Below are positions 25,282-33,066 of a stretch of DNA of 64,000 nt, one piece after another. This stretch comes from Microcystis aeruginosa FD4 (GTDB lineage: Bacteria > Cyanobacteriota > Cyanobacteriia > Cyanobacteriales > Microcystaceae), in NCBI RefSeq assembly GCF_009792235.1, contig NZ_CP046973.1:2294001-2358000 (forward strand), read 5' to 3'. The notes beneath the pieces are model-generated. The model saw only the letters and a list, made by a program, of their open reading frames with translations. It ran no database searches and had not been told where the DNA came from. The stretch's first letter is position 1; every line of letters starts with the position of its first letter. The position numbers and the translations under genes were made by a program.

Positions 25282-25475
25282 TTAGCTAAATGGATTGAAA
25301 AGCAAAATCTCGCAGCCTTCAAAGTCACGAATATTGTGCGTTACTAAAGTCAGTTTATGAATTTTAGCTGTTGCGGAAATTAGCATATCAGCTTCAGAAC
25401 GAGTTTTGCCTTGAGTTCTTAATTTTACTCGTATTTCACCTGCATATAAAGCAATTTCAAAACTAATTGGTAAGT
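25282..25475 (-). pseudogene. PIN-domain (VapC) toxin C-terminal remnant
   Basis: Minus strand encodes RTQGKTRSEADMLISATA, then LTLVTHNIRDFEGCEILLFN and a stop at 25282. This is the C-terminal third of a VapC toxin, with the conserved Asp pair region. The N-terminal part and an antitoxin are missing. The segment is bordered by a MITE-A remnant on one side and the HigBA pair on the other. Confidence 0.7.
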
Positions 25476-25639
25476 ACCGCGCGCAAAATTAATTACTCAT
25501 TTCCCTGTAAAGCTAAAATCGCTGTATTTTTTTTCTGTTCCCTGTTCCCTTTCACGACCAAGATTAGCCATTTGTTTAATTTTCTTCCAGTTAAGTAGAT
25601 ATTCATATTATAACCAACCATCACCTGCATCGTACAAAT

Positions 25640-26047
25640 TTACTGAGTAGATAAAAATAAACTTGAGTCAACGTGAAAAAACTGTCCTAACTTTACAGCT
25701 TGTTTTTCTGTTATTATTTGTTTGCCAATAAGAATATCAGAAACTATTGTTCTTGAACCTAGTATATCTGATAAATCTTTTTCTTGTAAGTTGTTAGCTT
25801 CCATGAGTTCCCAGAGTATTGAATGGGGTTCTGATTCTTCAATGGGATAATTCTCTTGTTCGTATTTTTCGATTAAAGTCAAGAGTAAATTTAACAAGGT
25901 GGTTTCTTCTAGACTTCGATTTTCTCGATGAGATAAGGCTTCAGCTAGGGTAATAGCCTGTTCGTTTTCTGCATCGTTTTCTATCACTTTTGGTAGATAC
26001 TCGGCTAGTAACCTTCCGTAGGTATCACAGTCCAAAGTAAGGGTCAT
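25640..26047 (-). CDS. HigA-type antitoxin
   Basis: 135 aa from the ATG at 26047; ATGs at 26059 and 26068 are alternatives. N-terminal YGRLLAEYLPKVIENDAENE is the HigA regulatory region. The C-terminus is an XRE helix-turn-helix: SILWELMEANNLQEKDLSDI, then IVSDILIGKQIITEKQAVKL. It binds and neutralises HigB and represses the operon. It overlaps the end of the HigB gene by 23 bp. Confidence 0.85.
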   Translation of the reverse strand: MTLTLDCDTYGRLLAEYLPKVIENDAENEQAITLAEALSHRENRSLEETTLLNLLLTLIEKYEQENYPIEESEPHSILWELMEANNLQEKDLSDILGSRTIVSDILIGKQIITEKQAVKLGQFFHVDSSLFLSTQ

Positions 26048-26330
26048 TTTTCCACTCATCTTTGTCATACTCCGCGTGAGTCAAAATGTACTTGATGTAA
26101 ATTACTTGGTCTTTGTAAACGATATCTACAATTAGACGATAGCGATTACCTTTGATATTAAAGACCGTGAAATTACCAACTGCTTCTGCTTGAGAATACA
26201 CAGCTTGAACTTCAGCCAGGTTTTTCCACTCTGCTTTACTAGCAATTTTATACCAAGTATTAATGGCATTGGCAGCATCAGCGTGTTTTCCAGAAAATCG
26301 CCGCAGTTTTTTACGGCTGATGATGTGCAT
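26025..26330 (-). CDS. HigB-type mRNA interferase toxin
   Basis: 101 aa. Motifs MHIISRKKLRRFSGKH, WYKIASKAEWKNLAEVQAVY, FNIKGNRYRLIVDIVY and a C-terminal YIKYILTHAEYDKDEW are those of HigB (RelE superfamily, ribosome-dependent ribonuclease). The gene is intact, precedes HigA as in classical higBA order, and overlaps it. This is the only visibly intact classical type II module among several decayed ones here. Confidence 0.88.
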   Translation of the reverse strand: MHIISRKKLRRFSGKHADAANAINTWYKIASKAEWKNLAEVQAVYSQAEAVGNFTVFNIKGNRYRLIVDIVYKDQVIYIKYILTHAEYDKDEWKNDPYFGL

Positions 26331-26798
26331 ATTCTTATTGATTTAGAATAGCTCTTGTATTCTAGTTTATCATAGCCTTACTTGCGCCAGGGTGAGAGCA
26401 TCTCAAAAGCTATTGACAATTGGCCAATTTTGTGATCCGCTTGCTGTGTGGGCATTTCAGGTGATACCAGTCAATCAGAATAGTTACGAAATCTTCACAT
26501 TTGGTCGATTTTTGCTTAACAATTGAGATGGCCAATTCTCCTCAAATATGCCTGAATCGCTCTCTGGGTAAGCAACCTATATAAAGTTCATTTTGTCAAT
26601 GATTGTTAAGATGCGCTTACCCTGGTAGATATTGGGGAGGATTATAGGCAATTTTTCATCTAAATTTATTTTTCTCTCAATTTCATCCTTTACCTATCTA
26701 GTTTTCTCACTTTTGTCAGCCTTAAAGTTGTACTTACAAATAATTAACTTTTTTTTACGGTGTAATTGACATTCCACCCCTTTTAAGATACTCTATAA
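26331..26798. other. intergenic region with a likely promoter
   Basis: No gene is supported. TTGACA at about 26767 with TACTCT 17 bp later gives a plausible sigma-70 promoter just before the 26799 gene. A perfect palindrome, AATTGGCCAATT, occurs near 26411-26424 and could be a regulator site, with no further support. Confidence 0.4.
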
Positions 26799-27161
26799 AT
26801 GTTGTATGTCTGCATTATGGGGCGATTCAAAATGTTTAACTGCAAAGTTTATTTACACCTTCCTTTAGAAGAATATCCATATACTGAAATTGCTTCTTAC
26901 GATTTTGATCCAGGCCTACAAATTGGGGATAAAGTTAATGTTAAGGATTTAAAATGGCAAAAAATTCAAGATAATTTCTATGTACTTGCAGCCAAAAGTT
27001 TTTCCTTTGAAGCAATGGTAATAATTCGCCAATATATAATAGAACCTAAACGACCTACAAAAGATTCTCTTTTTTATTTAGAGATTGGACTAGAAATGGC
27101 AGATAAAGAAAAGCTACCAGAATTAGCAGAAATTATCAAATGTAACGAAAGTAATTCGTAA
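26799..27161 (+). CDS. hypothetical protein, about 110-120 aa
   Basis: I do not recognise a family. The first in-frame start gives 120 aa, but MFNCKVYLHLPLEEYPYTEI, beginning 11 residues later, is a more natural N-terminus. It is mostly beta-strand at the start and ends in two helices (DSLFYLEIGLEMADKEKLPE). It has no signal peptide or membrane span. Codon use is A/T-rich and it stands alone after a promoter-like sequence. An accessory gene of unknown role. Confidence 0.55.
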   Translation: MLYVCIMGRFKMFNCKVYLHLPLEEYPYTEIASYDFDPGLQIGDKVNVKDLKWQKIQDNFYVLAAKSFSFEAMVIIRQYIIEPKRPTKDSLFYLEIGLEMADKEKLPELAEIIKCNESNS

Positions 27162-27366
27162 CCGTTCAGGGGGTGACGAAGCCAGAAGTAGGCGTAAATA
27201 TTTATTATTAAATAATTGTTTTCGTGCTATTCTAGTTCTTGCTGAATGGCAATAGATGGTATTGATGAGGCGTTGCTGAATTTACAGTTGATCAACTAGC
27301 TAAATGGATGACTCCAAATCCAATTGTCTCCTTCTGAGAAAGAAGCGATTAGATGAGTTTCTAGAG

Positions 27367-28035
27367 CTAATTATTAATTTCCTCTTGGGTGTCGATCGCC
27401 TTGGGTGTCTTTAATAACTGTCGCCACCAGAGATGAACTAGGAGAGACCAAGCGATCGCTAAAAGCCAAGCGGCAAGGATATCACTAGGAAAGTGAACCC
27501 CTAAATAAAGACGAGTCCAAGCAATAACCAAAACCAAGGGAATCCCCAGTAAAACTACCCCTAAAAACCAGCGCGTTCTCCAAGATAGGATCAGTAAAGA
27601 AACCACTAACAGGGAACTAAATAAAGCATGACCGCTAGGGAAGGAAAAATCATCGGGTAAGGGATAAAATAACTGCCAAAATTGCGGGCGATTCCGACGA
27701 AAAAGCATCTTGAGGTTATAACTAATTGCCCAACCTCCCGCCATAGTTACAAGGAGATAAGCGAAACCATACCAGTATTTTTTTAGGGCAAAAATCAGCA
27801 GTAAAATTGTCAGTATCGGGGCTACTCCGCAATAAGTACCTAATCCCGTTAGTTTTATGGCCAAAAAGTTTAGGTTTAAATTAGCGGTTTGATGAATAGA
27901 TAGCATCAGGGATTTTTCCCAAGCAAACCCTTGGGGATACTGGCCAATAGCGATCGCTAAATCCGTAAAACTTAGCGATGCTAACAAGATGGCTAAGAAA
28001 ATTAAGCTATTGTTTAAGTAGGTTTTGGGAATCAC
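27367..28035 (-). CDS. PAP2 family phosphatase
   Basis: 222 aa from the GTG at 28035, which overlaps the upstream stop as GTGA; the longer frame to 28158 would run 127 bp into the preceding gene and has no family similarity there. Six transmembrane helices. PAP2 motifs: KMLFRRNRP, SFPSGHALFSS with the catalytic histidine, and TRLYLGVHFPSD. Such enzymes dephosphorylate phosphatidic acid, undecaprenyl pyrophosphate or similar lipids. It is translationally coupled to the hypothetical membrane protein before it. Confidence 0.88.
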   Translation of the reverse strand: MIPKTYLNNSLIFLAILLASLSFTDLAIAIGQYPQGFAWEKSLMLSIHQTANLNLNFLAIKLTGLGTYCGVAPILTILLLIFALKKYWYGFAYLLVTMAGGWAISYNLKMLFRRNRPQFWQLFYPLPDDFSFPSGHALFSSLLVVSLLILSWRTRWFLGVVLLGIPLVLVIAWTRLYLGVHFPSDILAAWLLAIAWSLLVHLWWRQLLKTPKAIDTQEEINN

Positions 28036-28412
28036 GGGGAAAAAGTGGCGATCGAGGATAACAGGGGCATTTCTAATACCTGAAAATGGATCAAGACCAG
28101 AATAACTAATGTATAGGCAGTCGAGGAAAGTAATCCATTTCTTAATTCTTTTGGCCAATTGCGTTCTTTTTTTTCTCCACCGATTAATTCTTTCGTCCCG
28201 AATTGCATTAGCAGAATTCCCACAAGATTAGATAACCAATAACCAACCATGGCCGCGGGTAGAAAAAAATCGGCGTGCAAGCAAGCAATTAAACGACCGA
28301 AACCGTAGGCGATCGGCAGATTAAAAATTAGATCGTTCCACCAACACAGGGGCGATAATAAGTAACCAATCAATACCAAGCTTCCGTTTTTGATTTTGTC
28401 AAGTAGATACAT
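28032..28412 (-). CDS. small membrane protein, hypothetical
   Basis: 126 aa with two to three hydrophobic helices (LVLIGYLLSPLCWWNDLIFN, FFLPAAMVGYWLSNLVGILL, and a C-terminal TAYTLVILVLIHF). I recall it only as a conserved cyanobacterial hypothetical. Its stop overlaps the GTG start of the PAP2 gene, which points to a shared function in membrane lipid handling (inference). Confidence 0.65.
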   Translation of the reverse strand: MYLLDKIKNGSLVLIGYLLSPLCWWNDLIFNLPIAYGFGRLIACLHADFFLPAAMVGYWLSNLVGILLMQFGTKELIGGEKKERNWPKELRNGLLSSTAYTLVILVLIHFQVLEMPLLSSIATFSP

Positions 28413-28506
28413 CTTTTTTTAGCTACTAACTATCAGTTTTGTTTTTTTTGCCATCAGCAATCAACTATCTCTGCTATCTAGCTGACAGCTGATGGCTCAC
28501 TACTAA

Positions 28507-29589
28507 TTAACGCTGAATTTGGTCAAAAATCGCCCCATCAGCGAAGAATTTTTTCTGGATCTCCTCCCAGCTACCGATCGCCGTATAGGAGAACAGATTC
28601 GGCACTTTTGGGTATTGTTTACTAAACTCTTTAGCCACATTAGCATTAACCGGACGGAAACCCACCTTGGCGAATTCTCGCTGCGCTTCGGGGGTAAAGA
28701 GAAATTGGGCAAAAGCTGTCGCTACTTCCCGGGTTTTGCGTTTATCAACTATTTTATCCACTACGGCCACGGGCGGATCGATCGAAACATTGACCGGAGG
28801 AATAGTATAGGAAAAACCCGTTTCTCCTTTTTGACGGGCCAGAATCACCTCGTTTTCGTAGTTAAGCAGCACATCCCCCTGATCCTGTTTAAAGAAGACA
28901 TCGCTGGCTTCCCGGGCATCTTTGGGTAGTACAGGCACGTTTTTATAGACATTGCGGACGAAATTGGTCGCTTGTGCTTGATTGCCGCCAGTTTGAGTTA
29001 CCGATCCCCACAGGGCCAGAAAATTCCAACGGGCTACCCCAGAGGTTTTCGGGTTGGCAGTGATGACTTTAATCCCCGATTTGGCTAGATCTGGCCAGTT
29101 ACGGATTCCTTTGGGATTGCCCTGACGAGTAACTAAAGCTACCACGGAACGAGTGGCGATGCCGTTATTGGGTAATTCTTTCTGCCAACCGGGGTTAACT
29201 AAACCCGCTTTTTGCAAGCGTTCCACATCAGAACCGATGGCCAAATTTACCACATCTGCATCTAATCCGTCGATAACAGCGCGGGTTTGGGAACCAGAGC
29301 CGCCATAACTCTGTTTAATCACCACATCCTGTTTTTTCTCTCTTTTCCATTTGTTGACGAATAGAGGAATGATTTTTGAGTAGGCCGATTGAGTCACCGC
29401 GTAGGAAACTAGGGTGATTTCCACGGTTTTTTGTTTAGCTTGCTGTTTATCCGGACCTGCCAGCAGATTACCCGATGCCGATAGGGGGGTAAAAGCTAGT
29501 CCAATTCCCGTTGTGACGACGGCAGCCGTAGCTAGAGAAATAAAAGGTAAGAGGGTTTTCGGTTTTGGGGATCTAGGCTCATGGATCAC
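28507..29589 (-). CDS. sbpA: sulfate ABC transporter substrate-binding protein
   Basis: 360 aa. An N-terminal signal segment (residues 13-35, LLPFISLATAAVVTTGIGLA) is followed by a class II periplasmic binding fold with the sulfate-binding signatures QSYGGSGSQTRAVIDGLDAD, NPKTSGVARWNFLALWG and LLNYENEVILA. It delivers sulfate or thiosulfate to the CysTWA permease. In this window it stands alone, more than 15 kb from cysA. It may be one of two copies in the genome. Confidence 0.93.
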   Translation of the reverse strand: MIHEPRSPKPKTLLPFISLATAAVVTTGIGLAFTPLSASGNLLAGPDKQQAKQKTVEITLVSYAVTQSAYSKIIPLFVNKWKREKKQDVVIKQSYGGSGSQTRAVIDGLDADVVNLAIGSDVERLQKAGLVNPGWQKELPNNGIATRSVVALVTRQGNPKGIRNWPDLAKSGIKVITANPKTSGVARWNFLALWGSVTQTGGNQAQATNFVRNVYKNVPVLPKDAREASDVFFKQDQGDVLLNYENEVILARQKGETGFSYTIPPVNVSIDPPVAVVDKIVDKRKTREVATAFAQFLFTPEAQREFAKVGFRPVNANVAKEFSKQYPKVPNLFSYTAIGSWEEIQKKFFADGAIFDQIQR

Positions 29590-29949
29590 GATGTCATCGG
29601 CTCCTTTGTTTATTTATGGGAGATTGCTAGGTATTTTCTCTAGAATTGTATTCTATGCGAAATAAAAAACATTTTCAATACATCAAAGAAAAAATTATAC
29701 TGTTTGGGTTAGATGCCAATAAATCAAGCCATTAATAGCTTTATTAGCTTAAAAAACTGGAAATATTCGATTTATAACCCTTAAATGTGCCTTTAAATCT
29801 GCCTGAAGCCTCTTTATGTTTCCAGAATAGAGATTTTATCGTTTTTATGGAGAGGACTTGCATTAGGGAAGGCACCCTACAGCGATAGCGATCACACTGT
29901 GTTATACCCGATCGCTTTGGCAATCACTTAATCTTGACGATCGATATGA
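29590..29949. other. gene-free stretch
   Basis: No frame supported. A segment at about 29868-29895 (GACTTGCATTAGGGAA.. CACCCTAC) recurs near 31750 in almost the same form, so it is part of a dispersed repeat. Confidence 0.4.
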
Positions 29950-30030
29950 TGTAGCGTGTGTTAGCGTTAGCGTAACGCACGGATTTTGAACATTGTATAA
30001 GGTGCGTTACATTTCATTAACGCACCCTAC
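29950..30030. repeat. 81-bp GTGCGTTA-type repeat, copy 1
   Basis: Inverted ends (GTAGCGTGTGTTA and AACGCACCCTAC) with internal GTAACGCAC and GTGCGTTAC, so the whole unit can fold. Nearly identical to the copy starting at 30083, in the same orientation, and to the inverted copy at 9878. Confidence 0.8.
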
Positions 30031-30082
30031 AAGATCGGCGATCTGCTACGCCGTGCCTTCGGCATCGCACTGAAACAATCCA

Positions 30083-30163
30083 GTAGGGTGTGTTAGCGTC
30101 AGCGTAACGCACGAATTTTGAACATTATATTAAGGTGCGTCACATTTCATTAACGCACCCTAC
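30083..30163. repeat. 81-bp GTGCGTTA-type repeat, copy 2
   Basis: Ends GTAGGGTGTGTTA and AACGCACCCTAC. It truncates the 3' portion of the GIY-YIG gene directly after the KTKSA codons. Same orientation as copy 1, with 52 bp between them. Confidence 0.8.
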
Positions 30164-30214
30164 AAGATCGGCGATCGCACTTTTGGTTTTACCAATGTAA
30201 AGCAATCCCTGATA

Positions 30215-31398
30215 TAGCGCACCTAAATGAATTGTGAAAAAGCATCGTATTTCTTAAGGTTAGGAAAATTAAATAATTGAAATTTGGCAAAAAACTCGAA
30301 CAAGCGTTTAACCACTCGAAAATTTTTGGCCAACCAATAAAATCTTCTCAAAAGATTTTTTAACTGTAGCCAAATTGCTTCTACTGGATTTTCTTCGGGA
30401 GCGTATCGGGCAAATTTATGACAGGTAATCTGCCAATCTTCTGGGGATAAACCCTGATTTTTTTCAGTAAGGAATTTGATCATCTCTTCTCCCGAATGAT
30501 AGGAAGCTCCATCCCAAATAATCAGTATTTTTCGCCCAGGGTTGCTTTGAATTAGTTTTTTCAAAAAATCTACTGTATTCTCGACCTTCCCTGCTTTGTA
30601 AGGAGCTAAAATAAATTCTTTTTCCACTAAATTTAAAGCTCCATAATAAGTTTGTCTCTCTTTTTCATTCTTAATTTTTACCAAAGTTCTTTCGGGTAAC
30701 TCTGAGGGATTTTGACCTTCTTTTAGTCTTTCTTTAATAAAGTTCCAGAGATGACCTAGAACATCTTTCCAGACCAGATGACATTCATCAAGCAAGTACA
30801 CCGCAAGCTTTCCCGACTGAATCTCCTCTTTTTTGCTCTCCAATAATTGACTGATTTCTTCATTCTTTTTTTTTACCTCTTCTGCATCTTTTTTCGGGTT
30901 TACTTGTTCCGCCTTTTGCCAGCTAATTCTCGCTTCTTTTAGCAATTGGTAGTAGCTCTGTCTCGATTTAAACACAACCTCATAAGTTTCTAGTACATAA
31001 GTTTCTAGCTCCCAAATATCCCAGTGACTCTGGTTGATAATCCATTGAATTAATTCTTGTTTTTCCTCGGCATTTAGATAGGGTCTCGAACCTTTATACT
31101 TCAAGATAATCCCCTCAATTCCTGCTGAAATAAATTCCTTTTTCCATTTAGCAATGAATCCGGGGGTCACTCCAATAATTTCTTGAATTGCTCTATAAGC
31201 GTATCCCGACAAAGCCAGCTTAACCCCTAAGGCTCTTTTCAGTTCCCGGGAATCGGGATTAGTTTTGATGAACTCTTCGAGAATTTGAAGTTCTGCTTCC
31301 ATTTGATTCTCCAAACACTTATATTTGTCTTCCTTTTATTCTAAAATATTTCGGGATTGTTGTCGGCATTCTAGTTTACATATCATTTAGGCGCACTA
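30215..31398 (-). mobile_element. IS630-family insertion sequence, intact
   Basis: 1184 bp. Terminal inverted repeats TAGCGCACCTAAATGA and, from the other end, TAGTGCGCCTAAATGA differ at two positions. It is flanked by TA duplications (30213-30214 and 31399-31400), the hallmark of IS630/Tc1-mariner insertion. It contains one uninterrupted transposase gene, so it may still be mobile. It sits inside a GIY-YIG endonuclease gene. Confidence 0.92.
30223..31314 (-). CDS. IS630-family transposase
   Basis: 363 aa, single frame. An N-terminal helix-turn-helix region (YAYRAIQEIIGVTPGFIAKW, a second one around residues 75-110), then the DDE catalytic core: first Asp in YLLDECHLVW, second in ILIIWDGASYHSG, and the Glu in YAPEENPVEAIWLQLK. 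All three acidic residues are present. Full length for the family. It moves the surrounding IS by cut-and-paste at TA sites. Confidence 0.93.
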   Translation of the reverse strand: MENQMEAELQILEEFIKTNPDSRELKRALGVKLALSGYAYRAIQEIIGVTPGFIAKWKKEFISAGIEGIILKYKGSRPYLNAEEKQELIQWIINQSHWDIWELETYVLETYEVVFKSRQSYYQLLKEARISWQKAEQVNPKKDAEEVKKKNEEISQLLESKKEEIQSGKLAVYLLDECHLVWKDVLGHLWNFIKERLKEGQNPSELPERTLVKIKNEKERQTYYGALNLVEKEFILAPYKAGKVENTVDFLKKLIQSNPGRKILIIWDGASYHSGEEMIKFLTEKNQGLSPEDWQITCHKFARYAPEENPVEAIWLQLKNLLRRFYWLAKNFRVVKRLFEFFAKFQLFNFPNLKKYDAFSQFI

Positions 31399-31580
31399 TA
31401 TCTATGCCTGACTGCGTAAATGCCAGGACAATCAGGAATGTCGCTAAAATCCCGGCTCAAGGGTTGGCATTGCTCAAAGGGAGTAAACGCAATTGCATCC
31501 AAGACGCTTCTTGCTTGGTTTTGTATTTCAGAGTTGTTCGTTGGCACGGAAGGTAGATTGTCGGTTGTCGAACTGATCAT

Positions 31581-31879
31581 GCCACGGAAAAAGATGCTTT
31601 ACATTTCATTAACGCAGCCCACAGGCACTGCAATCGCACTACAATATCCGCGTACTGCGATCGCAGTGCCTTCGGCATCCCACTTAGACTCACAACTTCA
31701 ATCAATGAGCATGGTGCGTTCCCCAAAATCTATTGGTGGAACAGTGGGACTTGCATTAGGGAACGCACCCTACGGCGATTGCGATCTATTCAGAAACTGG
31801 CCGCATAACGGCTAAGTTATGCCGTGCTTCTCACCGACAAGACTGCGATCGCCTTAATTTTCAAGCGTAGCCGACAATA
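31581..31879. repeat. intergenic repeat-rich stretch
   Basis: Contains a GTGCGTTA-type fragment (ATTTCATTAACGCA), the HIP1-bearing inverted pair around CACTGCAATCGCACTA / ACTGCGATCGCAGTG, and a foldable unit GGTGCGTTCCCC .. GGGAACGCACCCTAC at about 31711-31773. No gene seen. Confidence 0.5.
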
Positions 31880-32272
31880 TCATGGAATGAATAACCGACC
31901 AACCCCCTTGTAATTATCAATATCTACAGCAATTTCGATCAGTCGTTCAGCGCGGCGCTCTCTATACTCAGCTTCACTCAAACGATCGAGATTTCCAATC
32001 GTCAACACTGGAAACGAGTTCTCTGTGTTCTCTTCTCGCATAACCTGCTCAAGCGAATCACCACCCTTCATATTTCGGTTAGCAGTAAGAATCATCAACT
32101 CGTGTTCTTGAGCATAGCGCCAGACTACGCGATCGCTACTTTCCATCGACAATCCAACCTCTCTAAAGGTGACAAATTGGACAGACTGAAACTCAAGCCA
32201 ACCACGTTTTGCCAATATACCAAGAAAAATCAGCGCATAACCGTCGAGGTTGTAGTCAACTAAGAAAGTCAT
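31880..32272 (-). CDS. DUF5615 PIN-like toxin candidate
   Basis: 130 aa. Starts MTFLVDYNLDGYALIFLGIL (the Asp of a Mut7-C/PIN-like fold), continues VGLSMESSDRVVWRYAQEHE and LMILTANRN, and matches the DUF5615-type predicted ribonucleases that follow DUF433 genes. Databases sometimes mislabel such proteins as acyl carrier protein malonyltransferases; nothing of that enzyme is present. Its ATG overlaps the stop of the DUF433 gene (ATGA), showing translational coupling. Confidence 0.75.
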   Translation of the reverse strand: MTFLVDYNLDGYALIFLGILAKRGWLEFQSVQFVTFREVGLSMESSDRVVWRYAQEHELMILTANRNMKGGDSLEQVMREENTENSFPVLTIGNLDRLSEAEYRERRAERLIEIAVDIDNYKGVGRLFIP

Positions 32273-32646
32273 TGTTTTTGTGCAGCACGTCTGGCTCTCT
32301 GCCCCTCAAGCTTCGCCCAAAACGCTTCTTGTCCGGGCTTATGTGGCATTGCTGCAATTCGAGCAAAGCGTTCACGGTTACGATCTTCCCAGTACTGGCG
32401 AATTTCTTCCCTATTCTGAAGAACCTCTTGATATTCAACCTCGACCTGAGCTTGGTTTGCCTCAATGTAGGACAAAGCTGCGTCAATTTGCGCGTCCGTG
32501 AGGTTAAACGTGTCACGAATCAGTTTAGGAGGATAATCAGCTTTTAGGAGATCGATTACAGCATAAAGGCTAGTGCGCGTGCCAGCGATCGTCAGCCCAC
32601 GCTCTGTACGGATAATTTTCGCTTGTTGGTTTGCCGTCCAGGTCAT
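32269..32646 (-). CDS. DUF433 domain antitoxin candidate
   Basis: 125 aa. The DUF433 helix-turn-helix-like region is GLTIAGTRTSLYAVIDLLKA followed by YPPKLIRDTFNLTDAQIDAA. The C-terminal half is a charged helix (EEIRQYWEDRNRERFARIAA) that probably binds the toxin. Together with the next gene it makes a DUF433/DUF5615 toxin-antitoxin module, common in cyanobacteria. Intact. Confidence 0.78.
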   Translation of the reverse strand: MTWTANQQAKIIRTERGLTIAGTRTSLYAVIDLLKADYPPKLIRDTFNLTDAQIDAALSYIEANQAQVEVEYQEVLQNREEIRQYWEDRNRERFARIAAMPHKPGQEAFWAKLEGQRARRAAQKQ

Positions 32647-32669
32647 TCCCTTAGCTCCTTAGAATCCAC

Positions 32670-32855
32670 TTAATGGTCAATAGTTTCACCAGACAAATAT
32701 TGGTCAATTTTTTCTGACCAATCAGGTTCACCCTGTAATTGCAGAGACTGAGCAGTTTCCAGAAACGTTTTAGGTGATTTTATTTCATTAGGTAAAACAC
32801 TTTCAATGATAATTGTCACCCTCGTGCCTGCGGCTAGGTTTAAGGGTTCTTCCAA
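32670..32855 (-). pseudogene. antitoxin fragment (DUF104-like), N-terminus missing
   Basis: 61 codons from a TTG: EEPLNLAAGTRVTIIIE, then SFLETAQ-like (here TFLETAQSLQLQGEPDWSEK) and IDQYLSG. These match the last two thirds of small antitoxins that begin with a beta-strand region (VLRPLEPLNL..). An in-frame stop precedes it and no ATG is present, and no toxin gene follows. It may be a relic; translation from the TTG is possible. Confidence 0.6.
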
Positions 32856-33066
32856 TTGAAGGCTTTGCTATTTAGCCCTGTCATCGCCCGTATTAAGCGA
32901 TCTTGTTTGAGTATCCTTTCTATATCTAGCATTCTTGGATTTTCTGATCATTGCTTTTTTTCTTATTATCCCTTATAACCCAACAAGTCTATTGTTTATT
33001 GTAGGGGCGAATTGCATTCGCCCTCTTTGAATAACTTCTGCTGATGACATTTTGGGCGCAGGCAGT

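Larger units (their letters stand above)
30165..31580 (-). pseudogene. GIY-YIG nuclease gene split by IS630
   Basis: The right part (31399-31580) encodes MISSTTDNLPSV and CPGIYAVRHRY, the GIY half of the motif. The left part (30165-30214) encodes YQGLLYIGKTKSA, the YIG half. Removing the IS and one TA joins the codons CAT AGA TAT CAG in frame and rebuilds GIY-x10-YIG exactly. The gene is also cut off after KTKSA by the 81-bp repeat, so it was probably already damaged before or after the IS arrived. Confidence 0.85.

Noticed and set aside
27270..27290. GGCGTTGCTGAATTTAC as an IS1 or MITE-B copy
   Set aside because: Only one end is visible within the next 300 bp, so at most a solo end; not annotated as an element.
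31420..31815. Plus-strand 131-aa frame across the IS630 right flank
   Set aside because: It is antisense to the GIY-YIG remnant and runs through repeats; no family resemblance.
31880..32272. Malonyltransferase for the PKS locus
   Set aside because: Such a label is often attached to this family, but no GHSxG or acyltransferase motif is present and it is 27 kb from the PKS.
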